Source: Sphingomonadaceae bacterium OTU29LAMAA1 | GTDB taxonomy: Bacteria > Pseudomonadota > Alphaproteobacteria > Sphingomonadales > Sphingomonadaceae | NCBI GenBank assembly: GCA_024072375.1 | Contig: CP099617.1 | Span: 3,293,001 to 3,357,000, forward strand | DNA length: 64,000 nucleotides | Direction of reading: 5' to 3' | Shown: positions 1-9,404 of the stretch, one piece after another | Numbering within the stretch: the stretch's first letter is position 1 | Layout of the letters: each line of letters opens with the position of its first letter | Made by a program: the position numbers and the translations under genes | The notes under the pieces: model-generated | What the model saw: the letters and a program-made list of their open reading frames with translations, nothing else | Told to the model about the DNA's origin: nothing | The model's database searches: none

Positions 1-1
1 C

Positions 2-655
<654 letters not shown>

Positions 656-666
656 ACCTCCCATCT

Positions 667-696
667 CCGTCATCCCGGCGAACGCCGGGATGACGG
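667..696. repeat. Simple GTCATCCCGGCG-type palindrome after prfC
   Basis: Perfect inverted repeat, arms CCGTCATCCCGGCG and CGCCGGGATGACGG with only two bases between them. It lies between prfC and the end of the convergent MFS gene, so it may act as a bidirectional terminator. The same core recurs near 9.1-9.3, 49.7, 53.0 and 57.2 kb, so it belongs to a dispersed repeat family. No U-rich tail follows. Confidence 0.8.
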
Positions 697-808
697 TGGA
701 GGAGTTGGTCGTGGGACCACGTAACCGACTACGTTTGCTCAGCAAATTGGCCGGGTCTGTCCTACACGCCGGTCACCCGCTACCCGAGAACCACCGACCC
801 GCTCTTTC

Positions 809-2089
809 TCACCCCACCCAATCGCGCCGCAACGGCCGCACCGCCAGCAGCATCAATCCCGCCGCCACCAGATAGAATCCCAGCGCATAGGTCGTCGCCC
901 AGCGCAAAGCATCCGCACCGTGCACCGCCGTCATCGCGTCAGACAGCCGCCCCATGATCAGTGATCCCAGCCCCAGCCCGATCAGATTGTTGATGAACAG
1001 GAAACTGGCGGAGGCGGTGGCGCGCATCGGGGGTGGCACGAGATGCTGGACCGCGGTCGTCACCGGTCCCAGCCACAGGATGTTGAGGCCGTGCGGGATC
1101 AGGAACAGGAACCAGGACAGCGTCAGCGACCCGCTGGTCAGGCCCGCGGCGAACAGTGGCACGGTCACCAGCCATGCGATTGCCGGCAGCTTCGCGTAAA
1201 CCCCCCGGTCCTTCGCTCCCAGCCGATCGGCCAGCCATCCCCCGGCGAACACGCCGATCGTCCCGCCGATCAGCAGCAGCGATCCGATGTATTGCGATGC
1301 GGTCAGCAGCGAAAATCCGAACGAGCGGATCAGCACCGACGGCACCCAGAAGGCGAGACCATAGCCGCATAGCGAACTGAACGACGCCCCGAACGCCATC
1401 AGCCAGAAACTCGGCTTAGCGGCGAGGATGCGGAACACCGCACCCACCGATACCCGCTCGGATCGGACCGCGGCAGGATCGAACATCCCCCGCGGCGGCT
1501 CCTTCACCACGAACCGGAACAGCGGCGCGATGACGACGCCGGCGAGTCCCACGGCGATGAATGCCCAGCGCCAGTTGACCGCGCTCGCGAGCATGCCGCC
1601 GAGCAGTGCCCCCGCCGCCAGTCCGACCGGGATACCGAGCGAGTAGATCGACAGCGCCCGCGCCCGCTGCTCCGGCGGGAAATAGTCGCTGATCATGGCG
1701 TAGCTCGGTGCGACACCCCCCGCCTCGCCGACGCCGACACCCAGCCGGAACACGAAGAACTGCCAGAAGCCGGTCGCCAATCCGCACAATGCGGTGAATG
1801 CGCTCCATACCGTCAGGCTGATCGTGATGACCCAGCTTCGGCTCGTTCGATCCGCCACCAGCGCCAGCGGAATGGCGAGTGTGGAATACAGGAGCGCGAA
1901 GGCGATGCCGCCCAACGCCCCCAGCTGCGTATCGGTCAGCTCCAGCTCGGCCTTGATCGGCGCGACGAGGATGCCGAGGATCTGCCGGTCGAGAAAGTTG
2001 AACGTATAGACCAGCAGCAACATCGCCAGCACCAGCGCCCGGTAACGGGCGCTGGCGGCGGGCAGGGCGGGGGAGGGAGTCATCGTCAT
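809..2089 (-). CDS. MFS transporter, spinster-like
   Basis: A 426-residue inner-membrane secondary transporter with about twelve hydrophobic segments. The N-terminal half carries NFLDRQILGILVAPIKAEL in the first helix, ALVADRTSRSW as the loop 2-3 MFS motif, and GVGVGEAGGVAPSYAMISDY, all typical of the spinster-like MFS proteins common in sphingomonads. Substrate is unknown. It starts 27 bp downstream of the TonB-dependent receptor on the same strand, so the two probably form one operon: the receptor would bring a ligand across the outer membrane and this carrier across the inner one, under the nearby TetR regulator. The pairing is inference from position. Confidence 0.85.
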   Translation of the reverse strand: MTMTPSPALPAASARYRALVLAMLLLVYTFNFLDRQILGILVAPIKAELELTDTQLGALGGIAFALLYSTLAIPLALVADRTSRSWVITISLTVWSAFTALCGLATGFWQFFVFRLGVGVGEAGGVAPSYAMISDYFPPEQRARALSIYSLGIPVGLAAGALLGGMLASAVNWRWAFIAVGLAGVVIAPLFRFVVKEPPRGMFDPAAVRSERVSVGAVFRILAAKPSFWLMAFGASFSSLCGYGLAFWVPSVLIRSFGFSLLTASQYIGSLLLIGGTIGVFAGGWLADRLGAKDRGVYAKLPAIAWLVTVPLFAAGLTSGSLTLSWFLFLIPHGLNILWLGPVTTAVQHLVPPPMRATASASFLFINNLIGLGLGSLIMGRLSDAMTAVHGADALRWATTYALGFYLVAAGLMLLAVRPLRRDWVG

Positions 2090-2116
2090 GCCCTTGTTCG
2101 CGATCCGGATGTCTGT

Positions 2117-4504
2117 CTAGAACTTCGCCGCAATGCTCGCGAAGACCTGCCGCGGGTTGCCATAGAAGGCGGTGGCGATCCCCTCCCGACCCAACGTCGA
2201 GGTATAGCCCCCCGCCGGCGTCCGGATCGGCACGCCGGCGACGGTGCTGGCGATATATTGATAGCCCGACGTCTTATACTGCTTGTCCGTCAGGTTCTTG
2301 CCATAGACGCCGATGGAATAGCGCCGTCCCTCGCCGAATGCCCAGGTGATCCCGGCATCGAGCAACGCATAGCGCGGTTGGTCGAGGAACGGACTTGCCG
2401 TTTCAAACTGGTGGGTGAGCCCGCGGTAGGACAGCGTGGAGTTGGCGGTGACCAGTCCCTCGCCGACCGGAACGTTGCCGGTCAGCGTGCCCGATGCGGT
2501 CCAGTGCGGCGTATTCTGGAACACGCGGACATTGGCGACATCGGTGCCGGTCGGACCGATGAAGCGGCGATATCTGGCGTCGATATAGCCGACCGCGCCG
2601 GTCAGCGCGACCGACGACCCGACGCCCGCAAAATCGCGGACAAGGATCGCGTTGGTTTCCAGCTCGACGCCCTTGATCCGCGCCTTGGCGGCGTTCGTCG
2701 TGATCCCGCAGAAGCTCTGCACGCCGTTCTGCAAACAGCCGACCGACCCCGGTACCTGTACGTCCTTGTAATCGGCGTAGAACCCCGCGAGCGCCCAGGT
2801 CAGTCGCCGATCGAACACCGCACCCTTGTAGCCCGCCTCGTAGCTGGTGACCGTCTCCGGATCGAACGACAGGTAGTTGTAGATGTCCTGATACGTCCGC
2901 CCTGCCGCCGCGCTGCTGATCGGCGCGGACGTGCCGGACCCCCGCGGATCGAACCCGCCGCCCTTGAAGCCTTCGGAATAGGACAGGTAGAGCAGGTGAT
3001 CCTCCACCGGCTTGAAGCTGATGGAAGCGCGCGGCGTGAAGCGCTTGTAGTTGGCCTTGCCGCGGAAATCCGTGGCAGGGGCGCCTACCAGCACTGGCGT
3101 CCCACCAAACTCCGGGGTAAGGCCGAGGTAACTCGCCTTGAATACGTACGACTTGCGCTCGTCCCACGTATAGCGTCCGCCCAGCGACAGGCTGAACTGC
3201 GGCGTGAAGTCGAAGGTGAAGTCGCCGTACACCGACGATGTTTCGGTACGTACGTCACCGGCGGTATAGGCGTTGAAGCCCGGTAGCGTCGTCGACAGCA
3301 GCACGCCGAATCCGGTCGAGGCCTTGGCGCCCAGGTAATAATAGCCGAGCAACCCGTTCAGCTTGTCCGAGCTGTAGAGCAGCTGGAATTCCTGGCTGGT
3401 TTGTTCGTTGCGATAGATCGCCGGCACGTCGACATCGACCGCGGGCAACGCATCGAAGTCGATCGGGGTGAAGCTGTCGTCCTTGCGCCACGCACTGATG
3501 CTGCGCAACGTCAGGCTGTCGGTCAGCCTGGCGTTGGCGGTCATCGACAGGCCACCCGCCTTGATATCCTGCCGCGGAAAATTCAGGCCGGCGCGGGTGT
3601 CGTAGACATCGTCGAGCACCGGAGCGCCGGAAACGATGCCGGGGATCAACCGGTGCCCGTTGCGGGGGTTGCTCTTGTCATGGGTGTAGTCGCCGGTGAT
3701 CCGCACGAACAGCCGCGTGTCCGGCGACTCGAACTCGACCGTGCCGCGCGCCGCCCAGATGTCCTTGTTGTAATTGTCGATATTGAGATTGATGTTGCGG
3801 CCGAAGCCGCCACGGCTGAGGCGTGCACCCGCCACCCCGACCTTCAGCATGTCGCCGATCGGCGCCGACAAGGTGACGATGCCGTCCGCCTGATCGTAGG
3901 ACCCGTAATTTGCCTTGATCCGCACCTCGGGATCGTCCGGCAGCCGCTTGGTGACGTATTTCACCGCGCCGCCGATCGTATTGCGCCCGTATAGCGTACC
4001 CTGCGGTCCGCGCAGCACCTCGATCCGGTCGACATCATAGATGTCCAGCACCGCGGCCTGCGGGCGATTGAGATAGACGTCGTCCAGATAGATCCCGATG
4101 CCGGCTTCGAATCCCGGCACCGGATCCTGCTGGCCGACGCCGCGGATGAATGCGGCAAGCGTCGAATTGCTGCCGCGGGCGGTCTTCAGCGTCGTATTCG
4201 GCGTGAAATTCTGGATGTCGGTCAGATCGACTGCGCCAAGCTTGTCGAGCCGATCCGCGCTCAACGCCGTAACCGCGATCGGCACGCTCAGCAGCGATTC
4301 GACACGCCGACGCGCGGTGACGACGATGTCGCCGGTGTTTTCGGACGGCGTATCCGTCGTGTCGGGTGTCGTTTCGGTGGCCGCTGCGCCGTCCTGACCG
4401 ATGCCTGCGGTATCGGCCGGAGCGATCCGGGCGGCGGCCGGTCCGGCGAACAGCGCCGCTGCGGCCGCGCCGAGCATCAGGAACGTGGACGTGCGCACCT
4501 TCAT
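2117..4504 (-). CDS. TonB-dependent receptor
   Basis: A 795-residue outer-membrane active transporter powered by TonB-ExbBD. I chose the ATG at 4504 because AGGAGGGG lies just upstream and the protein then opens with a clean signal peptide (MKVRTSTFLMLGAAAAALFAG, cut after an Ala-rich stretch); an in-frame extension upstream would run across the promoter. A TonB box (DIVVTARRR) follows, then a plug domain with FIRGVGQQDP and VEVLRGPQG-like VLRGPQGTLYGRNTIGGAV, and a long barrel ending in a terminal Phe (ASIAAKF). Ligand unknown; no siderophore-specific hallmark is visible. Expressed from the promoter/operator at 4565-4593. Confidence 0.95.
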   Translation of the reverse strand: MKVRTSTFLMLGAAAAALFAGPAAARIAPADTAGIGQDGAAATETTPDTTDTPSENTGDIVVTARRRVESLLSVPIAVTALSADRLDKLGAVDLTDIQNFTPNTTLKTARGSNSTLAAFIRGVGQQDPVPGFEAGIGIYLDDVYLNRPQAAVLDIYDVDRIEVLRGPQGTLYGRNTIGGAVKYVTKRLPDDPEVRIKANYGSYDQADGIVTLSAPIGDMLKVGVAGARLSRGGFGRNINLNIDNYNKDIWAARGTVEFESPDTRLFVRITGDYTHDKSNPRNGHRLIPGIVSGAPVLDDVYDTRAGLNFPRQDIKAGGLSMTANARLTDSLTLRSISAWRKDDSFTPIDFDALPAVDVDVPAIYRNEQTSQEFQLLYSSDKLNGLLGYYYLGAKASTGFGVLLSTTLPGFNAYTAGDVRTETSSVYGDFTFDFTPQFSLSLGGRYTWDERKSYVFKASYLGLTPEFGGTPVLVGAPATDFRGKANYKRFTPRASISFKPVEDHLLYLSYSEGFKGGGFDPRGSGTSAPISSAAAGRTYQDIYNYLSFDPETVTSYEAGYKGAVFDRRLTWALAGFYADYKDVQVPGSVGCLQNGVQSFCGITTNAAKARIKGVELETNAILVRDFAGVGSSVALTGAVGYIDARYRRFIGPTGTDVANVRVFQNTPHWTASGTLTGNVPVGEGLVTANSTLSYRGLTHQFETASPFLDQPRYALLDAGITWAFGEGRRYSIGVYGKNLTDKQYKTSGYQYIASTVAGVPIRTPAGGYTSTLGREGIATAFYGNPRQVFASIAAKF

Positions 4505-4564
4505 GGTAAAACCCCTCCTATGCAGCGCCGTCCGGTAGACCCGGGTTGTACGCCAATGACGAAC

Positions 4565-4593
4565 GCTATAGTGAAACCTGAACCAGGATTCAA
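4565..4593 (-). promoter_or_regulatory. Sigma-70-like promoter of the TonB-receptor/MFS operon
   Basis: On the minus strand a -35 box TTGAAT (plus 4588-4593) is followed by exactly 17 bp and a -10 box TATAGC (plus 4565-4570), about 60 bp upstream of the receptor's ATG at 4504. Spacing and both boxes fit a housekeeping promoter. The spacer is filled by the palindrome described next. Not tested experimentally. Confidence 0.65.
4572..4592. promoter_or_regulatory. Probable TetR operator between the divergent TetR and receptor genes
   Basis: A 21-bp imperfect palindrome of the form TGAANCCTG-N3-CAGGNTTCA; all sixteen defined arm positions pair. It fills the -35/-10 spacer of the receptor promoter and lies 26 bp upstream of the TetR ATG, the expected place for a repressor controlling both the receptor and itself. 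Binding by the adjacent TetR protein is inference. Confidence 0.65.
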
Positions 4594-4618
4594 CTTGGAA
4601 TGATGGAGAGGCTTGGAG

Positions 4619-5248
4619 ATGACGAGCGCTGAAGATGCCGCGTCGGTCGCGAGCCTCGACAAGACGCCGCGCACGGCGCGCGGTCGCAAGACGTTGCGTG
4701 CGCTGCTGGATGCGGCGGCATTGGAGTTCGGTGAACGCGGATTTCACGAGGCGTCGATCAGTGCGATCACGCGGCGGGCGGGCGTCGCGCTCGGCAGTTT
4801 CTATACGTATTTCGATTCGAAGGATGCAGTGTTCCGCGCACTGGTGACCGATCTATCGGCGCAGGTTCGCGATCATGTCGCGCCGGCGGTGCGCGCGGCT
4901 GGTGACGGCATCGCCGCGGAGCGAGCGGGATTGGCGCAGTTCATCGGATTCGTGCGGGAACATAAGGAAATCTATCGCATCATCGACGAGGCGGAGTTCG
5001 TCGATCCGGACAGCTTTCGGTCGCATTATGCGTCGACGGCGGAACGCATCGATCAGCGACTGAGGGCTGCGGCGACGCGCGGCGAGGTGCGCAGCGATGT
5101 GTCGGACGTACACGCCTGGGCGATCATGGGGATGAACGTGTTCCTCGGCCTGCGATTTGGTGTCTGGAACGAGGATCGCAGTGTCGAGGATGTGGCCGAT
5201 CTGGCAGCGAGCCTGCTGCGCCACGGGCTGGTGCCCGAGGACTTATAA
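4619..5248 (+). CDS. TetR/AcrR-family transcriptional regulator
   Basis: A 209-residue ligand-responsive DNA-binding protein. The N-terminal helix-turn-helix is clear: ALLDAAALEFGERGFHEASI, then ITRRAGVALGSFYTYFDSKD, the classical TetR signature (GxFYxYFxSKD). The remaining two thirds is the variable ligand/dimerisation domain. I chose ATG 4619 because GGAGAGG (4605-4611) sits seven bases before it; a TTG two codons upstream is too close to that site. It is transcribed away from the TonB-receptor operon with a palindrome between them, so it probably represses that operon and itself. Its last codons overlap the end of the convergent MerR gene by 6 bp. Confidence 0.9.
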   Translation: MTSAEDAASVASLDKTPRTARGRKTLRALLDAAALEFGERGFHEASISAITRRAGVALGSFYTYFDSKDAVFRALVTDLSAQVRDHVAPAVRAAGDGIAAERAGLAQFIGFVREHKEIYRIIDEAEFVDPDSFRSHYASTAERIDQRLRAAATRGEVRSDVSDVHAWAIMGMNVFLGLRFGVWNEDRSVEDVADLAASLLRHGLVPEDL

Positions 5249-5608
5249 AGCGAGGTGTTCGTCCTGGCTGAGGGCATGGGCAAGCCGGTCGCGGATCGCC
5301 TTCAGCATGGGTAGCACCGACGCGGTATCCGCCTTATCTTCGGCTGGAGCGTCGGTACGCGCGGTGGCGAGCAATTGCTGCACACCGCGAACCGTATAAC
5401 CCTCCTGATTCAGCAGGCCGTGAATGCGACGGATGAGCGCGACATCTTCCGGACGGTAATACCGTCGGTTGCCGGCGCGCGTGATCGGTCGCAGCTGGGG
5501 AAAGCGCGTTTCCCAATAGCGCAGGATATGCTGGGGAAGGCCGGTTTCCTCCGAAACCTCCCCGATCGTCCGGAACGCGCCGATGGCTTTCCCGGTGCCG
5601 GATGGCAT
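5243..5608 (-). CDS. MerR-family transcriptional regulator
   Basis: A 121-residue regulator with an N-terminal MerR winged helix: AFRTIGEVSEETGLPQHILR, then YWETRFPQLRPITRAGNRRY with YRPEDVALIRRIHGLL. This is the MlrA/SoxR-unlike type often found directly after ihfA in Alphaproteobacteria. No cysteine metal site is visible, so it is not a typical metal sensor. The gap to ihfA upstream is only 5 bp, so it is co-transcribed. The tail (TDAPAEDKADTASVLPMLKA) may form a short dimerisation helix. Target genes unknown. It converges on, and slightly overlaps, the TetR gene. Confidence 0.9.
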   Translation of the reverse strand: MPSGTGKAIGAFRTIGEVSEETGLPQHILRYWETRFPQLRPITRAGNRRYYRPEDVALIRRIHGLLNQEGYTVRGVQQLLATARTDAPAEDKADTASVLPMLKAIRDRLAHALSQDEHLAL

Positions 5609-5613
5609 CGTGG

Positions 5614-5913
5614 TCAGCTGGACGTGACGATGCGCTCGCGCATCATCTGGCTGGCCCGGAAGGTGAGGACGCGACGTGGTGCGATCGGCACCTCGATCCC
5701 GGTCTTGGGATTGCGTCCGATCCGTTCACCCTTGTCCCGCAGTACGAATGTGCCGAATCCCGAGATCTTGACGTTTTCGCCGCGCGATAACGCTTCGCAC
5801 ATTTCGGTCAGGATCTGCTCGACGATCTTGGCGGAATCGGCGCGAGATAAGCCGATCTGACGATGCAACGCTTCTGATAGGTCGGCCCGTGTCAAAGTGC
5901 CTGCGGTAGTCAT
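5614..5913 (-). CDS. ihfA: Integration host factor subunit alpha
   Basis: A 99-residue DNA-bending protein that pairs with IHF-beta and remodels nucleoid and promoter DNA. It reads [20 protein letters not shown] at the start, then the HU/IHF core [15 protein letters not shown] and the DNA-intercalating arm [15 protein letters not shown] with its conserved Pro. The ATG at 5913 gives the usual IHF-alpha length; a longer in-frame start would add 14 unlikely residues. It lies between fabH and merR, the usual order in this lineage, with 126 bp upstream that probably hold its promoter. Confidence 0.95.
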   Translation of the reverse strand: MTTAGTLTRADLSEALHRQIGLSRADSAKIVEQILTEMCEALSRGENVKISGFGTFVLRDKGERIGRNPKTGIEVPIAPRRVLTFRASQMMRERIVTSS

Positions 5914-6039
5914 CAACACGCTCGCCCCACTCCATCTGTTAGGATGCCCCGGCATTCGTTTACACCAGACCAGACGTGTCCGAAAGTGACTTTCTTCCGT
6001 TATATTAGGATAGTACCTATGTACTTGTACGTAATCGTC

Positions 6040-7008
6040 TTAAAAGCGGACAACCGCCGCACCCCAGGTGAACCCGCCGCCCATGGCCTCCAGAACGACG
6101 ATCTGGCCCTGCCGGATACGGCCATCACGGACGGCCGTGTCGAGTGCCAGCGGGACCGAGGCGGCTGACGTATTGGCATGACGGTCGACGGTGACCACGA
6201 CCTTGTCCACCGCCAGGCCCAGCTTGCGGCTGGTCGCATCGAGAATCCGGGCATTGGCCTGATGCGGCACGACCCAGTCGACATCGTCGGGAGCAAGCCC
6301 TGCGATCACCAGCGTTTCCTGCATCACCGCCGCAAGGTTGACGACGGCGTGGCGGAACACCTCGCGGCCCTTCATGCGCAGCTTGCCGACCGTGCCGGTG
6401 GTCGACGGGCCACCGTCGACATAGAGCAGTTCGTTGTGGCGGCCGTCGGCATGGAGCTTGGTCGCGAGGATGCCGCGGCCGGTGTCCGAGTCGCTTTCCT
6501 GCCCCTCCAGTACGATCGCGCCGGCGCCGTCGCCGAACAGCACGGCGGTGGTGCGGTCTTCCCAGTCGAGGATGCGGCTGAACGTTTCCGCGCCGATCAC
6601 CAGCGCACGCTGGTGGATACCGGTACGCAGCATCGCATCCGCGACCTGCACCGCGTAGAGAAAGCCCGAGCAGACCGCAGCGACATCGAAGGCGACGCAA
6701 TCGTCGATGCCGAGCATCGCCTGGACTTTGGTGGCGGTCGCCGGAAAGGTCTGATCCGGGGTCGCGGTGGCTAGAACGATCAGGTCGATGTCCTGCGCAG
6801 TCTTGCCCGACGATTCCAGTGCGGCGCGGCACGCCTCGGCCGCGAGGGTCGAGGTCGTTTCGTGCGGCTGCGCGATATGGCGGAAGCGGATGCCGGTGCG
6901 CTCGACGATCCATTCGTCGCTGGTGTCGAGGCGGTCGGCAAGATCGGCGTTCGAGACGCGGTTTTCCGGTAACGCCGAACCGGTGCCGAGGATGACCGAA
7001 CGGATCAT
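6040..7008 (-). CDS. fabH: Beta-ketoacyl-ACP synthase III
   Basis: FabH condenses acetyl-CoA with malonyl-ACP to start fatty-acid synthesis in the cytoplasm. The 322-residue protein is full length with the catalytic triad in place: Cys113 ([10 protein letters not shown]), His249 ([10 protein letters not shown]) and Asn279 ([10 protein letters not shown]). The start overlaps the end of plsX by four bases (ATGA), so the two are translationally coupled. Downstream lies ihfA after a gap of about 126 bp containing an AGTAC-N4-GTACT inverted repeat. Confidence 0.97.
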   Translation of the reverse strand: MIRSVILGTGSALPENRVSNADLADRLDTSDEWIVERTGIRFRHIAQPHETTSTLAAEACRAALESSGKTAQDIDLIVLATATPDQTFPATATKVQAMLGIDDCVAFDVAAVCSGFLYAVQVADAMLRTGIHQRALVIGAETFSRILDWEDRTTAVLFGDGAGAIVLEGQESDSDTGRGILATKLHADGRHNELLYVDGGPSTTGTVGKLRMKGREVFRHAVVNLAAVMQETLVIAGLAPDDVDWVVPHQANARILDATSRKLGLAVDKVVVTVDRHANTSAASVPLALDTAVRDGRIRQGQIVVLEAMGGGFTWGAAVVRF

Positions 7009-8036
7009 GCCGCGCGCTTTTCGAAATTGCCGAGATCGTCGGCGATGCGGCGGGTGAGATCGGCACGCACCATCTTGGCGGCATTGCCGATCGCGGTGGC
7101 GACGCCGCGTTCGTTGGCGCTGCCGTGGCTCTTCACGACGATGCCGTTGAGGCCGAGGAAGACCGCGCCATTGTGATTGTTGGGATCGAGGTGGTCGCGC
7201 AGCAATTCGGTCGCGGGGCGCGAGATCAGGAAGCCGACCTTCGAGCGGACCGAGGAACTGAAGGCGCGCTTGAGCAAGTCGGCGACGAAGCGGGCGGTGC
7301 CCTCTGCAGTCTTGAGCGCGATATTGCCGGCGAAACCGTCGCAGACGATGACGTCGTGGTTGCCCCGGGCGAGCTGGTTGCCCTCGACGAAGCCGGTAAA
7401 GGTGAGGGGCAGGTGCGTCTGGCCCTTCAGCACAGCAGCGGCGTCGCGAATCTCGTCGGTGCCCTTCTGGTCTTCGCTGCCGATGTTGAGCAACGCGACC
7501 CGGGGCGATTCGAGGTCCATGATCGTGCGGGCATAGGCTGCACCCATGACCGCGAACTGGACGAGGTTGCGCGCGTCCACCTCCGTATTCGCACCGAGGT
7601 CGAGCATGACCACGTCATTCTCGCCGAGCGTCGGCAGCGGCGCTGCGAGCGCGGGACGGTCGATGCCCGGCAGGGTGCGCAACGCGACCTTTGCCATCGC
7701 CATCAGCGCGCCGGTGTTGCCCGACGAGACGGCGGCGCCGGCGCGACCCTGTTTCACCAGATCGATGGCGATGCCCATCGACGTGGTCTTGGCGCGGCGA
7801 ATCGCCTGACTCGGCTTGTCGCTCGACCCGACCGTTTCCGGTGCGTGGACGATCTCGCTGTGCTGGCTGAGGTTCGGGTGAGTCTTCAGCTCTTCGCGAA
7901 CCGCCGATTCGTCACCCACCAGGAAGAAGCGCATGCCTTCAAAGCGCCGACGGGCCGCAGCCACGCCGGCGAGCATGACCGCCACCCCTTCGTCGCCGCC
8001 CATCGCATCGACGGCGATCCAGGAATTGTCGGGCAT
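7005..8036 (-). CDS. plsX: Phosphate acyltransferase PlsX
   Basis: PlsX converts acyl-ACP to acyl-phosphate, the acyl donor for the first step of phospholipid synthesis, at the inner face of the membrane. The 343-residue protein opens [13 protein letters not shown], a PlsX signature, and keeps [33 protein letters not shown] and [15 protein letters not shown]. It lies 34 bp downstream of rpmF and overlaps fabH by four bases: the conserved rpmF-plsX-fabH lipid operon. Confidence 0.97.
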   Translation of the reverse strand: MPDNSWIAVDAMGGDEGVAVMLAGVAAARRRFEGMRFFLVGDESAVREELKTHPNLSQHSEIVHAPETVGSSDKPSQAIRRAKTTSMGIAIDLVKQGRAGAAVSSGNTGALMAMAKVALRTLPGIDRPALAAPLPTLGENDVVMLDLGANTEVDARNLVQFAVMGAAYARTIMDLESPRVALLNIGSEDQKGTDEIRDAAAVLKGQTHLPLTFTGFVEGNQLARGNHDVIVCDGFAGNIALKTAEGTARFVADLLKRAFSSSVRSKVGFLISRPATELLRDHLDPNNHNGAVFLGLNGIVVKSHGSANERGVATAIGNAAKMVRADLTRRIADDLGNFEKRAA

Positions 8037-8070
8037 GGTTCAGCGCTTATCCGGATGGGAGGGGAGGGTG

Positions 8071-8250
8071 TTAACCCTCGACCGAGACGATCTCGCGGCC
8101 GTTATAGTGACCGCAAGCGGTGCACAGGTTGTGCGGACGCTTGAGTTCGCCACAGTTCGGGCACTCCTGGAACGACGCGATGGTCAGCGAGTCGTGACCG
8201 CGACGCATGCCGCGCTTGGAGGGAGAGGTCTTTCGCTTGGGGACGGCCAT
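8071..8250 (-). CDS. rpmF: 50S ribosomal protein L32
   Basis: A 59-residue ribosomal protein read directly: [20 protein letters not shown] at the start, then [20 protein letters not shown] and an end in GREIVSVEG. Two CxxC pairs (Cys30/Cys33 and Cys43/Cys46) form the zinc ribbon, so this is the zinc-binding version. It is the first gene of the lipid operon and is followed by plsX. Confidence 0.96.
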   Translation of the reverse strand: MAVPKRKTSPSKRGMRRGHDSLTIASFQECPNCGELKRPHNLCTACGHYNGREIVSVEG

Positions 8251-8672
8251 TTCGGCACCTTGTTCTAGAAATTCGGCTTACGGAAATCCGATGAGCCCGA
8301 CGGGACGTGCCGACAACCGACGCAAGGTCGGCCGCTGGACGCCACCGACAACCGGACGCATCGCGAAGCGCGGGCCTATAGCGAATTTCCGGACTGTTGC
8401 AAGCTTCGCCAGCGGATATCGGGGCGGCAGCGCGACGGCGGAGAGGGGCGTGGTCCTGAGTCGTTTGCGCGGAAGTTGCCGAACTTGTCACTACGTCGGA
8501 GACGGAATGCGTCTCCAGCCGCTGCCGTGGGCATCGGGTGGGGGAGGCGAGATTGTACGGCATGGCGGGGACGATAGCCGGCTGGCGGCGTGTAGGACAG
8601 CACTGGTTCGACCACGGAACGGGATGCCCCGCTTTCCGTTGGTTCCGCCGTGGCAGAAGACGGAGTGTTGTC
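8251..8672. other. 422-bp gap upstream of rpmF; no gene seen
   Basis: This stretch should hold the promoter of the rpmF-plsX-fabH operon (leftward) and that of the small membrane protein to the right. Open frames here lack family resemblance and ribosome-binding sites. I see no strong hairpin or repeat. Confidence 0.5.
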
Positions 8673-9050
8673 ATGGATTTCAAGCGGTTAGGGCTGGGCC
8701 TGGGAGTGTTCTCGATCGCGTTGGGCGTGACCGAGCTGTTCGCGTCGAAGCGGATCGCGAGGGCGTTGGAAGCGGAAGGATCGGAAGGGCTGATCAAGGG
8801 ATTCGGCGCGCGCGAGTTGCTGGCGGGGGCGAACCTGCTGGCGGCGCCGGCAGTGTCGACCAACGTCTGGAACCGGGTGGCCGGCGACGCGATGGACCTG
8901 ACCGCGCTGGGGGCGGCGGCAAGTGCGCACCCGAAGAACAAGGCGGTGTGGGGCGCGGTGGCGTTCGTCGTGGCAGCGACGCTGCTGGATGTGGTGACGG
9001 CGCTGGGTCTGGACCGGGAATCGGGGAAGATGTTGCCGGTCGGGCGGTGA
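8673..9050 (+). CDS. Small four-helix membrane protein of unknown function
   Basis: A 125-residue protein starting MDFKRLGLGLGVFSIALGVT, then ELFASKRIARAL; three more hydrophobic stretches follow (around residues 44-60, 70-85 and 92-110). It resembles short membrane proteins often found beside SRPBCC/cyclase-like genes in Proteobacteria, but I cannot assign a function. The frame is open further upstream, but the upstream residues are Arg/Trp-rich and unlike the rest, so ATG 8673 is preferred. It stands alone, followed by palindromic repeats. Confidence 0.65.
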   Translation: MDFKRLGLGLGVFSIALGVTELFASKRIARALEAEGSEGLIKGFGARELLAGANLLAAPAVSTNVWNRVAGDAMDLTALGAAASAHPKNKAVWGAVAFVVAATLLDVVTALGLDRESGKMLPVGR

Positions 9051-9082
9051 TGGGGTTGGGGTCTTCGGGTGAGGTCCTGCCT

Positions 9083-9319
9083 TCGTCATTTCCGCGGAAA
9101 CGGAAATCCATACTGGCTGGCGTTGCGGCGTGAGGCGCGACGTTGTTGATTATGGGTCCCCGCCTTCGCGGGGATGACGATGTCTTGGGATGGCTGTCGT
9201 ACCCACCCTCCTCGTCATCCCGACGAAAGTCGGGACCCATGGACATCGCGCCATCGGCGGTGCGCGCATCGCTGGCCGCTTGCCTCCATGGGTCCCGGCG
9301 TTCGCCGGGATGACGGAGG
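9083..9319. repeat. Two paired-palindrome repeats (GTCATCCCG family) in the 9051-9404 gap
   Basis: Unit one runs from about 9083 to 9179: GTCATTTCCGCGGAAACGG on the left and the inverted CCCGCCTTCGCGGGGATGAC on the right. Unit two is about 9211-9319: GTCATCCCGACGAAAGTCGG with GACCCATGG on the left, mirrored by CCATGGGTC with CCGGCGTTCGCCGGGATGAC on the right. Each half is itself a small hairpin and the halves face each other across a variable spacer. They fill an otherwise empty gap of 354 bp. Confidence 0.8.
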
Positions 9320-9404
9320 GGGGGGGCGGGGGCGGAGTAGGTGGGACGGCGGAGTGGGTGGGGTGGTGGAATAGAAAGGTCGAGAGCCGGAGGTGAGGGT
9401 AACG

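Noticed and set aside
2258..3286. 342-codon open frame on the plus strand inside the TonB-receptor gene
   Set aside because: Antisense shadow caused by high GC; Arg/Ala/Gly-rich with no family likeness. The same applies to long frames opposite or beside kup, lhr, argG, dnaN and the sugar transporter.
4505..4747. N-terminal extension of the TonB receptor to an ATG at 4747
   Set aside because: It would run through the promoter and operator and into the TetR gene, and would hide the signal peptide; the ATG at 4504 has AGGAGGGG upstream.
6012..6025. AGTAC-N4-GTACT inverted repeat upstream of ihfA
   Set aside because: Short and could be chance; no promoter or regulator could be tied to it.
8538..8672. 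Longer start for the small membrane protein at 8673
   Set aside because: The added 45 residues are Arg/Gly/Trp-rich and unlike the rest; ATG 8673 fits a membrane protein start.
9083..9319. Rho-independent terminators in the GTCATCCCG palindromes
   Set aside because: They lack T-runs, exist in several copies and are paired over about 100 bp; better described as dispersed repeats, though they may still stop transcription.
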